A stretch of DNA of 64,000 nt from Pisciglobus halotolerans (GTDB lineage Bacteria > Bacillota > Bacilli > Lactobacillales > Carnobacteriaceae), in contig NZ_FOQE01000008.1 in assembly GCF_900113675.1 (NCBI RefSeq), positions 36,850-100,849 of the forward strand, in the 5' to 3' direction. Each line of letters begins with the position of its first letter. The stretch's first letter is position 1. The notes under the pieces were generated by a model, which was not told where the DNA came from, ran no database searches, and saw nothing but the letters and a program-made list of their open reading frames with translations. Position numbers and translations under genes: made by a program. This document shows positions 30,395 through 38,726 of the stretch, piece after piece.

Positions 30395-30590
30395 AAAAAA
30401 AATCATGAGCAAAAGGGACTCATGATTTTCCTTCTGCCCTCAATATAAGCAGCACTCCGCATTTGAGATGGGCATCTCAAACTAGGCAGTACCATACTTA
30501 TTCAGCATGGCCCCAACACCTCATGGCATTTCGGCGATTACCCCTTTCAACAAGCTACTCTTGATAACCGCGACCTCTACTTATATTGCT
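30395..30590 (-). promoter_or_regulatory. Lysine riboswitch (L-box) with terminator, upstream of lysA
   Basis: Read on the minus strand. P1 is formed by CAATATAAG (30580-30588) and CTTATATTG (30441-30449). Between them are conserved L-box blocks: TAGAGGTCGCGG with ATCAAGAGTA, GAAAGGGG ... TCGCCGAA, and TGCTGAATAAGTATGG. After P1 comes a terminator, AATCATGAG ... CTCATGATT followed by eight T (30395-30430). Lysine binding should cause termination before lysA. Confidence 0.92.
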
Positions 30591-30759
30591 TTTTTATCTA
30601 ATTGTCGTTTCATTATTTTAATCATGCTATCATATTGGGCAGCGCAAAGCAAATAAAATTTTATTTTAAATTGCTGGAGCTGTTACTAGTTTGCTTGATC
30701 TCCGTCATCAAGAGTCGAAACAACTGTTGGTGCACGATAAAATTTTGTATACTGCACAC

Positions 30760-31110
30760 TCGGAAGCTGTGATGGGTTTGAGTGTGCCATAAGAGACCGT
30801 TTATCACACACTCAAGAGTTAAAACGAGTGCGAGTGTGCCATAAAAGCTCGTTTATCATACACTCAAGAGTTAAAACAGGCTTGAGTATGCAATAAGAGC
30901 TCCTTTATCATACACTCAGAAGCTAAAATGGATGCGAGTGTGCCATAAGAGCTCGTTTATTACACACTCAAGAGCTAAAACGAGTGCGAGTGTGCCATAA
31001 GAGACCGTTTATCACTCACTCAAGAGCTAAAACAGGCTTGAGTATGCAATAAGAGCTCGTTTATCACACACTCAGAAGCTAAAATGGATGCGAGCGTGCC
31101 ATAAGAGTCT
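30760..31110. repeat. 52-bp tandem array 4 (7 units, CACACTC/GAGTGTG arms)
   Basis: GAGTGTG-type arms start at 30780, 30832, 30884, 30936, 30988, 31040 and 31092, all 52 apart. CACACTC and GAGTGTG are separated by 18 bases, the same skeleton as arrays 1-3, but with different arm sequence. It lies in a 1.1-kb spacer between the DUF488 terminator and the lysA riboswitch. Confidence 0.95.
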
Positions 31111-31129
31111 ATTTATCCTACCCTTGGGA

Positions 31130-31245
31130 ATTGGAACCTAACGAGCTTTGCGGTCCCACTCGTGCGCACTTTCTGATTTGAGTTGGAATCAAAAGAGCTT
31201 TGAAGTCCTACTCGAGTCCACTTTCAACTTTAAGCTGGTCTCAAC
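31130..31245. repeat. 52-bp tandem array 5 (about 2.5 units, degenerate)
   Basis: TTGGAAC/TTGGAATC/CTGGTCTC arms at 31131, 31183 and 31235 and ACTCG arms at 31158 and 31210, all 52 apart. It is related to arrays 1 and 2 and lies directly beside array 4, which has different arms. Confidence 0.8.
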
Positions 31246-31279
31246 ACAGCGGCGGAGTGCTTTTAACAAGCCAAATAGG

Positions 31280-31309
31280 AAAAGACTCGTCGGGAGGACG
31301 AGTCTTTTC
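31280..31309 (-). terminator. Terminator of the DUF488 gene
   Basis: AAAAGACTCGTC, five bases, GACGAGTCTTTT. 31310-31392 holds nothing clear. Confidence 0.75.
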
Positions 31310-31392
31310 TTTATTGAGTTGGGATAACATTTGCAAAGGACACCTAGCTCAGCTCTGCAAAAAACTGGCTTATCCTGCAGCCATTTAGACAG

Positions 31393-31938
31393 TCACTGTT
31401 CGTCTTCCTGTTTCGGATAGATCAATGTAGAGCCTTCTTGAATGGGTTTTGCGCCGTACAGGCCGATCTCATGGGGAATCGTTTTTTTCTCTGTCATAAT
31501 ATGATACACGGACAATCCTTTTAGTGCCAAAGTATTTGAAATCAGCAATCGGTGGCAGCGCCAAGGAACACTTTCGGAACACATATAACAGACGCGCTCC
31601 TTCTGTCCAGTCTCGATCAGACTACTGATTCCCTTTTCATATTCTTCGGTCAAACTGTAAGCTGCATAATTACGAAAGGACGTATTCTTCCATCCGTCAA
31701 CTAAGGACTCATCGATCTCGCGGTTTTTCTTCCTTCTACCGCCTAACACAGGAAAATGAAGATAGCGAATCGAGTGCTCAGGCAGCCACTTTTCCATTTC
31801 TTCTTTGTCAAATTGCGGCAAACGTCTGCTGCCAGGATAAGCACGAACATCAACTAGCGTTTCGATCTCGTACGCTTTAAGCAAATCAATAAACTCCTCT
31901 CTGCTGTGTGTTGAATGTCCAATCGTATAGATATTCAT
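31393..31938 (-). CDS. DUF488 family protein
   Basis: 181 aa from the ATG at 31938; an upstream in-frame ATG precedes the AAAGGCGG RBS. Family hallmarks are the N-terminal IYTIGHSTHSREEFIDLL, VDVRAYPGSRRLPQF and a cysteine motif MCSESVPWRCHRLLISN. DUF488 proteins are small soluble proteins of unknown function; the C-x(2)-E ... CHR region could bind metal or carry a redox cysteine. Monocistronic. Confidence 0.85.
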   Translation of the reverse strand: MNIYTIGHSTHSREEFIDLLKAYEIETLVDVRAYPGSRRLPQFDKEEMEKWLPEHSIRYLHFPVLGGRRKKNREIDESLVDGWKNTSFRNYAAYSLTEEYEKGISSLIETGQKERVCYMCSESVPWRCHRLLISNTLALKGLSVYHIMTEKKTIPHEIGLYGAKPIQEGSTLIYPKQEDEQ

Positions 31939-32028
31939 TGTGGATCCGCCTTTCTTCATCTTTTCAACTAACTGTTACACTACTTTCATTTTTGGCTTTC
32001 TTTTCGTTTGTGTCAATAAAAACAGCCT

Positions 32029-32053
32029 GAGAGTCAATTAGTGGTGTACTCTC
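32029..32053 (+). promoter_or_regulatory. Inverted repeat in the EIIBC upstream region
   Basis: GAGAGT, 13 bases, ACTCTC in the 150-base leader of the PTS gene. It could be an operator or part of an antiterminator leader. No clear -35/-10 pair or ribonucleic antiterminator was recognised. Confidence 0.25.
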
Positions 32054-32106
32054 AAGAGTTATGAGAATATAGAAGCAAGAAAACAATCTAGTGAGGAGCG
32101 GATGTT

Positions 32107-33573
32107 ATGACATTGCAAAAAGATTATACTCATTTAGCTAAGCAAATTATTCAGTATGTAGGAGGTGAAGAAAACATCAAAAAAGTGATCCATTGTGTCA
32201 CACGCCTGCGCTTTTATTTGAAAGACGAAGCCAAAGCACAAGATGAGACGATCGAAAACTTGGACGGTGTGATGGGTGTCATATCCGCTGGCGGCCAATA
32301 TCAGGTGGTGATCGGTCCAGCTGTAGATGATGTGTATGCGGCAGTTTCCTCTGAGCTATCCCTTTCTGAAGAGCAGGAGACTGCAGAAAACGGTGATGAA
32401 CAAGCCCAAACTACAGAAGACCTATCCGCTTGGGGCAAAGTCAAACGAGGTGCCAACCAGCTCTTAGGGGTGATCACAGGTTCCATGATGCCGATCATCA
32501 GTATCTTAGCTGCTTCCGGTATCATGAAAAGTTTGCTGGCGTTATTGACGGGTTCGGATTTGATCACGGATACGGGCAATTTTTATTTGATCGTCAATGC
32601 TATGGCAGATGCCGTTTTTTATTTTCTGCCTGTATTGATCGGCTTCAACGCAGCTAATCGTTTAGGCGGCAATCCAGTTTTAACAGCGGTGATTGGAGGA
32701 GCGATTATGTATCCCGCTATTCTTGACGCTGCTGACCAAGGAATGAATATTTTGTCCATCGGCACATTTGACTTTCCCTTTGTCTCATACACGTACTCCA
32801 TCTTTCCAATGATCTTAGCAGCTTGGCTGGTGAAAAAAATAGAAGCTTGGCTAAAGACCTGGGTGCCTTCTTTCCTTCAAGCCGTTGTAAACCCGATCAT
32901 TGTGATTGGCCTTGTCACTTCTGTCACGTTTCTCGTTACCGGCCCTATTATCACGTGGCTTTCATTCGGATTGGCAAATGGTCTCCAAACATTATTAAAT
33001 TGGAACGCGCCTATTTTTGGTGCTGTCATTGATGGTTTCTATCAATTATTGGTTATTTTTGGACTCCACTGGGGTATTATTCCGATTTATGTCAATGACT
33101 TTGCAACATTAGGCTATAGCTACCTTTCAGCGATCGTGAGTGTGACCATCGTTGGACAAGCTGGGGCGGCTCTCGCTGTAGCGGTCAAATCCAAAAAGCC
33201 CAAAGTAAAAGAATTGGGCTATGCGGCAACCATATCTGCCTTTTGCGGCATTACTGAACCAGCTATTTATGGGATTACATTACGTTATCGCCGTCCCTTT
33301 ATCTGCGCCAGCATCGGTAGTGCGGTCGGCGGCTTTCTTACCGGGCTTTTCCATGTCAATATGTGGAGCATTATCGGCTCGATCATTGGGCTGCCGTCTT
33401 ACATCGATCCTGAAAATGGGATCACGTCTAACTTTTGGTATGCGCTCCTCATCACAGGCATCACTTTGCTCGTCGCCTTCTTGCTGACGTACTTCTGGGG
33501 CTACAACGATCAAATGGAAATGAGTGCCAAACGCGAAAAGCCTAAAAACCCGGCAAAAATGAAGCAAGCCTAA
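32107..33573 (+). CDS. PTS EIIBC transporter, glucose/sucrose/beta-glucoside superfamily
   Basis: 488 aa. EIIB domain (residues 1-85) with the phosphocysteine in HCVTRLRFYL, then an acidic linker and a ten-segment EIIC domain (about 110-470). The EIIC contains GFNAANRLGGNPVLTAVIGG and the substrate-site signature ISAFCGITEPAIYGITLRYRRP. It imports and phosphorylates a sugar, probably a disaccharide or glucoside, but the sugar cannot be told. There is no EIIA domain, no phospho-glucosidase neighbour and no regulator beside it. The free EIIA at 56567-57082 is a candidate partner. The start follows GTGAGGAGCGG. Confidence 0.85.
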   Translation: MTLQKDYTHLAKQIIQYVGGEENIKKVIHCVTRLRFYLKDEAKAQDETIENLDGVMGVISAGGQYQVVIGPAVDDVYAAVSSELSLSEEQETAENGDEQAQTTEDLSAWGKVKRGANQLLGVITGSMMPIISILAASGIMKSLLALLTGSDLITDTGNFYLIVNAMADAVFYFLPVLIGFNAANRLGGNPVLTAVIGGAIMYPAILDAADQGMNILSIGTFDFPFVSYTYSIFPMILAAWLVKKIEAWLKTWVPSFLQAVVNPIIVIGLVTSVTFLVTGPIITWLSFGLANGLQTLLNWNAPIFGAVIDGFYQLLVIFGLHWGIIPIYVNDFATLGYSYLSAIVSVTIVGQAGAALAVAVKSKKPKVKELGYAATISAFCGITEPAIYGITLRYRRPFICASIGSAVGGFLTGLFHVNMWSIIGSIIGLPSYIDPENGITSNFWYALLITGITLLVAFLLTYFWGYNDQMEMSAKREKPKNPAKMKQA

Positions 33574-33731
33574 ACTATTCATGCATAGTAAGCTTGGAGG
33601 AGATGCTTTTACTCAAAGTTTATCATGGTTAAAGCATAGCTAATGCTTTAAATAAAAGTGTAAGAAAATTTTCCAAAATTAGAACTGCAGCTTTTTAAAT
33701 GTCTTTAGTTCCTTAAAAGAGGAGAATCAGC

Positions 33732-34316
33732 ATGGAAAAAAGTAAGTTAATTTGGCTGGAACAACTACTTTTACTTAGTTTATTATTAACTGTTGTTGCA
33801 GGTTGTTCAAAATTAAGTGATCCCAATGTAAAGTCAATTGAATCAGCTGTAAAAACAGCTTTTACTCTTCCTGATAAGGAATTGATGGAGGAAGTAAATA
33901 ACCCTGATAATGCTGAAAAAATAGGAGATGTGCCAGATAACGAAAGTACAACAGATACTTCAGGTGAAAAAAACGGAATAGAAAAGTCCATGCAAGAAAG
34001 ATATGGAGACATCTTTACAGACTATGGTTACGATAAGTTTACTTTAGGAATAGCTTCTATTTATCCCTCTTTAGCTGAGCAATCAGGGTACCAAACCCGT
34101 GTCGAGCAAATAAAGACCAAGCAAGACAAAGACCATCCTGAAAGATATCGCTTTGAAGTAAAACTTAATGTTATAACAAACCAAGGAGAAGAAAAAAAGA
34201 CAACGATGTTCGGTAAAGCTGAATGCAATCAAAAAGAAGGGAAAATTGATTCTTTAAACATCAACGATGATGGTGGACTGGCGCAAGAAATGTCCGAATC
34301 TGCAGCAATCCCATAA
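33732..34316 (+). CDS. Putative lipoprotein of unknown function
   Basis: 194 aa. Type II signal peptide with hydrophobic stretch LLLLSLLLTVVAGC and lipobox VAGC (Cys at about 25), then a mature acidic, soluble, membrane-anchored part. Residues about 85-185 form a single alpha/beta region (YGYDKFTLGIASIYPSLAEQ ... KTTMFGKAECNQKEGKID). I do not recognise the family. AGAGGAG precedes the ATG. The 158 bases before it contain a small hairpin (AAAGCAT/ATGCTTT near 33633-33651) that may end the EIIBC transcript. Confidence 0.7.
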   Translation: MEKSKLIWLEQLLLLSLLLTVVAGCSKLSDPNVKSIESAVKTAFTLPDKELMEEVNNPDNAEKIGDVPDNESTTDTSGEKNGIEKSMQERYGDIFTDYGYDKFTLGIASIYPSLAEQSGYQTRVEQIKTKQDKDHPERYRFEVKLNVITNQGEEKKTTMFGKAECNQKEGKIDSLNINDDGGLAQEMSESAAIP

Positions 34317-34409
34317 CCGTTACTTCTTAAAAAGTTAAGATTCATTAGGAACGAATGGATCTTACAAAAAAGAGAGGAATGTCTCACTCAAAAAAATTCA
34401 TTTCTTTTA

Positions 34410-34446
34410 AAAAAACCGTCCCCTTATCCTAAGGGACGGTTTTCAT
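34410..34446 (-). terminator. Bidirectional terminator between the lipoprotein and TspO-like genes
   Basis: AAAACCGTCCC ... GGGACGGTTTT with T-runs on both strands. Confidence 0.85.
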
Positions 34447-34451
34447 TTTTA

Positions 34452-35252
34452 TTAAAAATGAACTTTCCGTTGTGGTGCAGGGATGACTTTCCAATGATTG
34501 ACTTTGAACTGAACAAGGGCACTGATGCCTAAACCAATAAGATACAAAAGGGCGACGAACATTAAGCGAGGATAAGCACCGTTAAATCCATCAGGCGATG
34601 TCACGAAGCTGTATATACCAAAACAGGCCCAAGCTGCCGGCAAAGGAATCGCGGCGTTTTTCAAGGCCATCATCAGTACGATCGCCAATACAAAAGCCAC
34701 ACTCAATAATAGGATCCCCCACATTTCTTCTGATAATCCCCATCTATTCCAGTCGATTTTGACCAAATAAGCGGCGATATTAACGATCGTTGCTACTAAC
34801 AGCCAACCGTTATACAGCCCGAACGTTAAGGCAAATATATTCTTCCCTTGATTTTCGTCTTTTAAAATTTCTCGATTGATCAAAACCAAAACAACTGTTA
34901 ACGCTAAAATCAATAACGTAGAGACTAAGACTTGATCGTACAAAAAAGTAACGATCCAGCCAATATTCAAAAGCGACGTCAGCCAGAACAATGGCGAAAT
35001 CGTATTGATCAGTGCTTTATGACTCTCTTTTTTCCGATCAACAATCAACATAATGATCGTTATCAATACCAGCGTATAAATCACGCCCCAAATGCTAAAT
35101 GTGAACGGCGCCGGCGTAATAGGTGTAAGGTATTTATTCGACATCTGCTCTTGATTCGTACCATTGATGGCGCCCGTGCTACTAATGTAGTTGACAACTA
35201 AAACGATGACCAACACAACAGCATTTAGCCAAGCTTTTATTCCTGCTTTCAT
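34452..35252 (-). CDS. TspO/MBR-related (tryptophan-rich sensory protein-like) membrane protein
   Basis: 266 aa with about eight hydrophobic segments. The block TPAPFTFSIWGVIYTLVL near residues 44-62 is the recognisable signature of this TspO-related group, and GLYNGWLLVATIVNIAAYLV follows. It is longer than classical TspO (about 160 aa), as is usual for this branch. Ligand and role are unknown; classical TspO binds tetrapyrroles. AAGGAGG lies upstream. Monocistronic. Confidence 0.7.
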   Translation of the reverse strand: MKAGIKAWLNAVVLVIVLVVNYISSTGAINGTNQEQMSNKYLTPITPAPFTFSIWGVIYTLVLITIIMLIVDRKKESHKALINTISPLFWLTSLLNIGWIVTFLYDQVLVSTLLILALTVVLVLINREILKDENQGKNIFALTFGLYNGWLLVATIVNIAAYLVKIDWNRWGLSEEMWGILLLSVAFVLAIVLMMALKNAAIPLPAAWACFGIYSFVTSPDGFNGAYPRLMFVALLYLIGLGISALVQFKVNHWKVIPAPQRKVHF

Positions 35253-35547
35253 GTTAATTCCTCCTTAGATTAGTTTAAAAACACCCTTGGATGAATGATC
35301 TGCTGGCATGGCGGTCTTTGTTGAATTTGATAAGGAAAACAAATGAGTTCATAAGCTGCAACCCTAGCAGATCATTATCTTTGTTATCTTAAATTTACAT
35401 GAAAAGCCTTTAGCTTTCAATTAATTGGCCACACTGGCAAATCATTTCTGTTAACATGAAAGAACTGTTTCGACTGGGCAAATGGGCTCCCCTTACGTAT
35501 TGAATGACCTGATGCCAGCTTCAAATTGATTGCTAACACAGCTTGTT

Positions 35548-35715
35548 GACCAACTCAAGCTTTGGACGGCTACCGAGCTTGTCATTAACGCTACTTATTG
35601 ACTAACTCAAACGTTAGACGGCTACTGAGTTTGTCATTAACTTTACTTATTGACTAAATCAAACGTTAGACGGCTACTGAGTTTGTCATTAACGCTCTTT
35701 TTGACCAACTCAACC
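35548..35715. repeat. 52-bp tandem array 6 (about 3.5 units)
   Basis: GAC[CT]AACTCA arms at 35548, 35600, 35652 and 35703 (spacings 52, 52, 51). Arms GACTAACTCA / TGAGTTTGTC with 18 bases between AACTC and GAGTT. It lies in the 548-base spacer 35253-35800; the rest of that spacer shows nothing recognisable. Confidence 0.88.
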
Positions 35716-35800
35716 TTGTTTCTAGTCTCAAGTCATTTTTTTCTAATGGGTTTGAAAAGTTTGTTTCGTGAAACAAACTTTCCCTATTGATATCTCTAAG

Positions 35801-36685
35801 CTAGATGGTTTTGATGCTCTCAGCGAACTCTTCTGCGGCGGGAGATAAGGGAACGGATTTCAAGCGGACGATGCCGATACTTCGAGGGGGAATGTCTTCT
35901 TCCAGTTTCACCTCATACAAGTCGCCTTTTTCCAGCGGTTCTTTGGAAAACTCTTTTATCACACATGAAATACCTAAATTTATTTTTGCAAACTCCATTA
36001 CCAGATCATAGGAACCTAATTCAAAAACTGGAGAAACTTGCAGCCCTTTTTTATTTAAAAAATGCTCGACATACATACGCGAGTTTGATTTTTTTTCCAA
36101 AAAAATAAGCGGCAATTCCATTAGTGTTTCAAATTTGACTGGGGCAGCGGTAATGTCCTTATACTTTTCGCCGCAAACAAAAATATCTTGAATCGTTTTG
36201 CATGGGGTGACTTGAATTTGCTGGTCTTGAATCGGCAAATTGCAGATCCCAACATCAACTGCACCCGATTTGATAAAAGTTAAAATATCGGTGGTGGTGC
36301 CATTGAGCACTTTTAGACGGATCCCAGGGTAAGCCGCATGAAATTTTTCTAAATACGGCAACAAAAAATAACGTGAGATCGTATCCCCCACGCCGATTCG
36401 CAGCTCCCCTTGCTTCAGCTGCTTAAAATCAATAATATGATTTTCCGCTGCATGTAAAATGCCCAAAGCTGAACGAACTGAGTCATTCAAACGCTGACCT
36501 TCACTTGTTAAAACGATTCCCTTTGGTGTCCGGTAAAAAAGCTGGATCCCTAATTCACTTTCCAGTTTTGAAATCGACTGACTGACTGCAGATTGGGTGG
36601 TATATAATTCCTCAGCTGCTTTTGAAAAACTTTTATGCTGACTGACAACGTTAAATACGCGATACAAGTCTAGTTTCCCTACCAT
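35801..36685 (-). CDS. LysR-family transcriptional regulator, divergent from the CofE-like gene
   Basis: 294 aa. Winged helix-turn-helix at residues about 4-63 (HKSFSKAAEELYTTQSAVSQSISKLE) and a periplasmic-binding-type effector domain from about 90. It starts at 36685 after AGGAGAGG. It is transcribed away from the CofE-like gene, with 137 bases between the starts, the classical arrangement for a LysR regulator controlling its divergent neighbour; that is inference. The ligand is unknown. Confidence 0.85.
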   Translation of the reverse strand: MVGKLDLYRVFNVVSQHKSFSKAAEELYTTQSAVSQSISKLESELGIQLFYRTPKGIVLTSEGQRLNDSVRSALGILHAAENHIIDFKQLKQGELRIGVGDTISRYFLLPYLEKFHAAYPGIRLKVLNGTTTDILTFIKSGAVDVGICNLPIQDQQIQVTPCKTIQDIFVCGEKYKDITAAPVKFETLMELPLIFLEKKSNSRMYVEHFLNKKGLQVSPVFELGSYDLVMEFAKINLGISCVIKEFSKEPLEKGDLYEVKLEEDIPPRSIGIVRLKSVPLSPAAEEFAESIKTI

Positions 36686-36822
36686 ATAACCTCTCCTAAT
36701 ATCCTCTATTATTATGATTAATTTTACTTATAGCATACATTCAGTGTATAGTAAACAAGTAAGATAAAAACAAGATAAAGCCGTTTAAAATTATTTGACC
36801 GGCTGCCAGAGGAGAGAGTCAA

Positions 36823-38013
36823 TTGGAAAGAATCGTTGGAACGACCGTAAGAGGACTTCGTGGACCTATTATCAATGAAGGGGACCAATTAGGAGAACTT
36901 GCCGTAAGCACTATTCTAAAGGCTGCAGAAATAGAAGGTTTTGCTATTGAAGACAAAGACATCTTCGCTTTAACCGAATCAATCGTGGCACGCGCACAAG
37001 GAAATTACGCTACCATCGATGATATTGCTGCCGATGTCCATGACAAATTTGGTGATGAAACAGTAGGCGTCATTTTTCCAATTCTTAGCCGCAATCGTTT
37101 CTCTATCTTGTTAAAAGGAATCGCAAAAGGCCTGAAAAAAGTCGTATTGATGCTGAGCTACCCTTCTGATGAAGTCGGTAATCACTTAGTGGATATTGAC
37201 GAATTAGATATCAAAGGCATCAACCCTTGGACAGATGTTTTGACAGAAACGGAATTCCGCGAACACTTTGGCTATAAAAAACATACCTTTACCGGTGTAG
37301 ATTACATCGAATATTACAAGCAACTCATTGAAGCAGAAGGTGCTGAATGTGAAATCATCTTCTCAAATAATGCCAAAACTATTTTAGATTACACTCCAAA
37401 TGTGTTGACTTGCGACATCCACACACGTGTCCGTACAAAACGCATTTTAACCAATCAAGGCGCTGAAAAAGTGTATGGATTAGATGATCTTTTGATCGCA
37501 TCCCACAACGGCAGCGGCTTTAACGAAACATTTGGCTTACTTGGCTCAAACAAAGCAACAGAAAATAGTATCAAATTGTTTCCAAATAACTGCCAACCGC
37601 TTGTAGACCGCATCCAAACTAAGATCAAAGAAGCAACAGGCAAAACGATCGAAGTGATGGTTTATGGAGATGGCGCCTTCAAAGATCCTGTCGGAAAAAT
37701 TTGGGAACTGGCTGATCCTGTTGTGTCACCAGCTTATACAGCTGGCCTTGCTGGAACGCCGAACGAAGTCAAACTGAAATATTTGGCCGACAACAACTTC
37801 TCTGACTTGCGTGGAGAAGAACTGCAACAAGCTATTTCTGAATATATCACGAATAAAAACGAAGACCTCATGGGTGCTATGGAATCTCAAGGTACTACAC
37901 CGCGTAAGCTAACGGACTTGATCGGTTCATTATCTGATCTGACATCCGGCAGCGGCGACAAAGGAACCCCATTCGTTTACATCAAAGGCTACTTTGATAA
38001 CTACACAAACTAA
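36823..38013 (+). CDS. CofE-like (F420-0:gamma-glutamyl ligase family) protein
   Basis: 396 aa from a TTG start behind AGAGGAGAG. The N-terminal region ERIVGTTVRGLRGPIINEGDQLGEL and the segments DIFALTESIVARAQGNYATIDDIA and GDGAFKDPVGKIWELADP fit the CofE-like family found in Firmicutes. Classical CofE adds glutamate to coenzyme F420-0. Nothing in the window suggests F420 synthesis, and lactic acid bacteria are not known to make F420, so the substrate is probably a different gamma-glutamyl acceptor (inference). Divergent LysR gene; strong terminator downstream. Confidence 0.75.
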   Translation: MERIVGTTVRGLRGPIINEGDQLGELAVSTILKAAEIEGFAIEDKDIFALTESIVARAQGNYATIDDIAADVHDKFGDETVGVIFPILSRNRFSILLKGIAKGLKKVVLMLSYPSDEVGNHLVDIDELDIKGINPWTDVLTETEFREHFGYKKHTFTGVDYIEYYKQLIEAEGAECEIIFSNNAKTILDYTPNVLTCDIHTRVRTKRILTNQGAEKVYGLDDLLIASHNGSGFNETFGLLGSNKATENSIKLFPNNCQPLVDRIQTKIKEATGKTIEVMVYGDGAFKDPVGKIWELADPVVSPAYTAGLAGTPNEVKLKYLADNNFSDLRGEELQQAISEYITNKNEDLMGAMESQGTTPRKLTDLIGSLSDLTSGSGDKGTPFVYIKGYFDNYTN

Positions 38014-38029
38014 ATATTACCCTAAAAAA

Positions 38030-38066
38030 CCGCTTGGATATCGTCTTTTATCCAGGCGGCTTTCTT
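38030..38066 (+). terminator. Terminator after the CofE-like gene
   Basis: CCGCTTGGATA ... TATCCAGGCGG followed by TTTCTT. Confidence 0.75.
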
Positions 38067-38091
38067 GTAATCCGTACATAATGGACACTAC

Positions 38092-38225
38092 TTAAAGCTT
38101 GCCATTAAGCTTGATTGATTTCATAAATCTTAGCGAAAGGGTACAAAGCGAGCGAAGCGAGACTTTGCATCCGCAAAGATCTTTTGGCTTTCTCCCTATC
38201 ACGTTGGGACGATTTGCTGCCAAAC
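38092..38225 (-). repeat. 3' module of the composite intergenic repeat, inverted
   Basis: Its reverse complement contains CGTCCCAACGTG ... GATGCAAAGTCTCGCTTCGCTC ... GCTAAGATTTATGA, closely matching 49431-49560 and part of 2834-2920. It abuts array 7 in the same relative order as at 49 kb. Confidence 0.75.
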
Positions 38226-38650
38226 TACATAACAGCCAGGTCTGTAAACGAGTTGAAGGGCTTGTGCTCTGAACTTGATCACAGCAGCTCATCCTGTGAA
38301 CGAGTTGCGGTTTTTACATGCTGAACTTGATCACAGGAGCCCGGTCTGTGAACGAGTTGAAGATTTTACACTCTGAACTTGATCACAGAGGCCTAGTCTG
38401 TAAACAAGTTGAAGATTTTACACTCTGAACTTGATCACAGAAATCTATCCTGTGAACGAGTTGAAAATTTTACGCTCTGAACTTGATCACAGGAGCCCGG
38501 TCTGTGAACGAGTTGAAAACTTTACGCTCTGAACTTGATCACAGCAGCCTGTCCTGTGAACAAGTTGAAGATTTTACACTCTGAACTTGATCACAGCAGC
38601 CTGTCCTGTGAACGAGTTAGAAGTTTCGTACTTTGAGCTTAATCTAGAAT
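38226..38650. repeat. 52-bp tandem array 7 (8 units, AACTTGATCACAG/CTGTGAACGAGTT)
   Basis: GAACTTGATC starts at 38271, 38323, 38375, 38427, 38479, 38531 and 38583, with a decayed GAGCTTAATC at 38635: seven spacings of 52. The 13-base arms pair with one mismatch and one wobble around a nine-base loop. It lies between the CofE-like terminator and the next gene. Confidence 0.95.
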
Positions 38651-38726
38651 GCTTATAAATTGACTTGTTTTCTTGTGCTATGCTAGATTTAAGACAATTA
38701 TAGTTGTGATAAAAAGGGGGGTTTTT

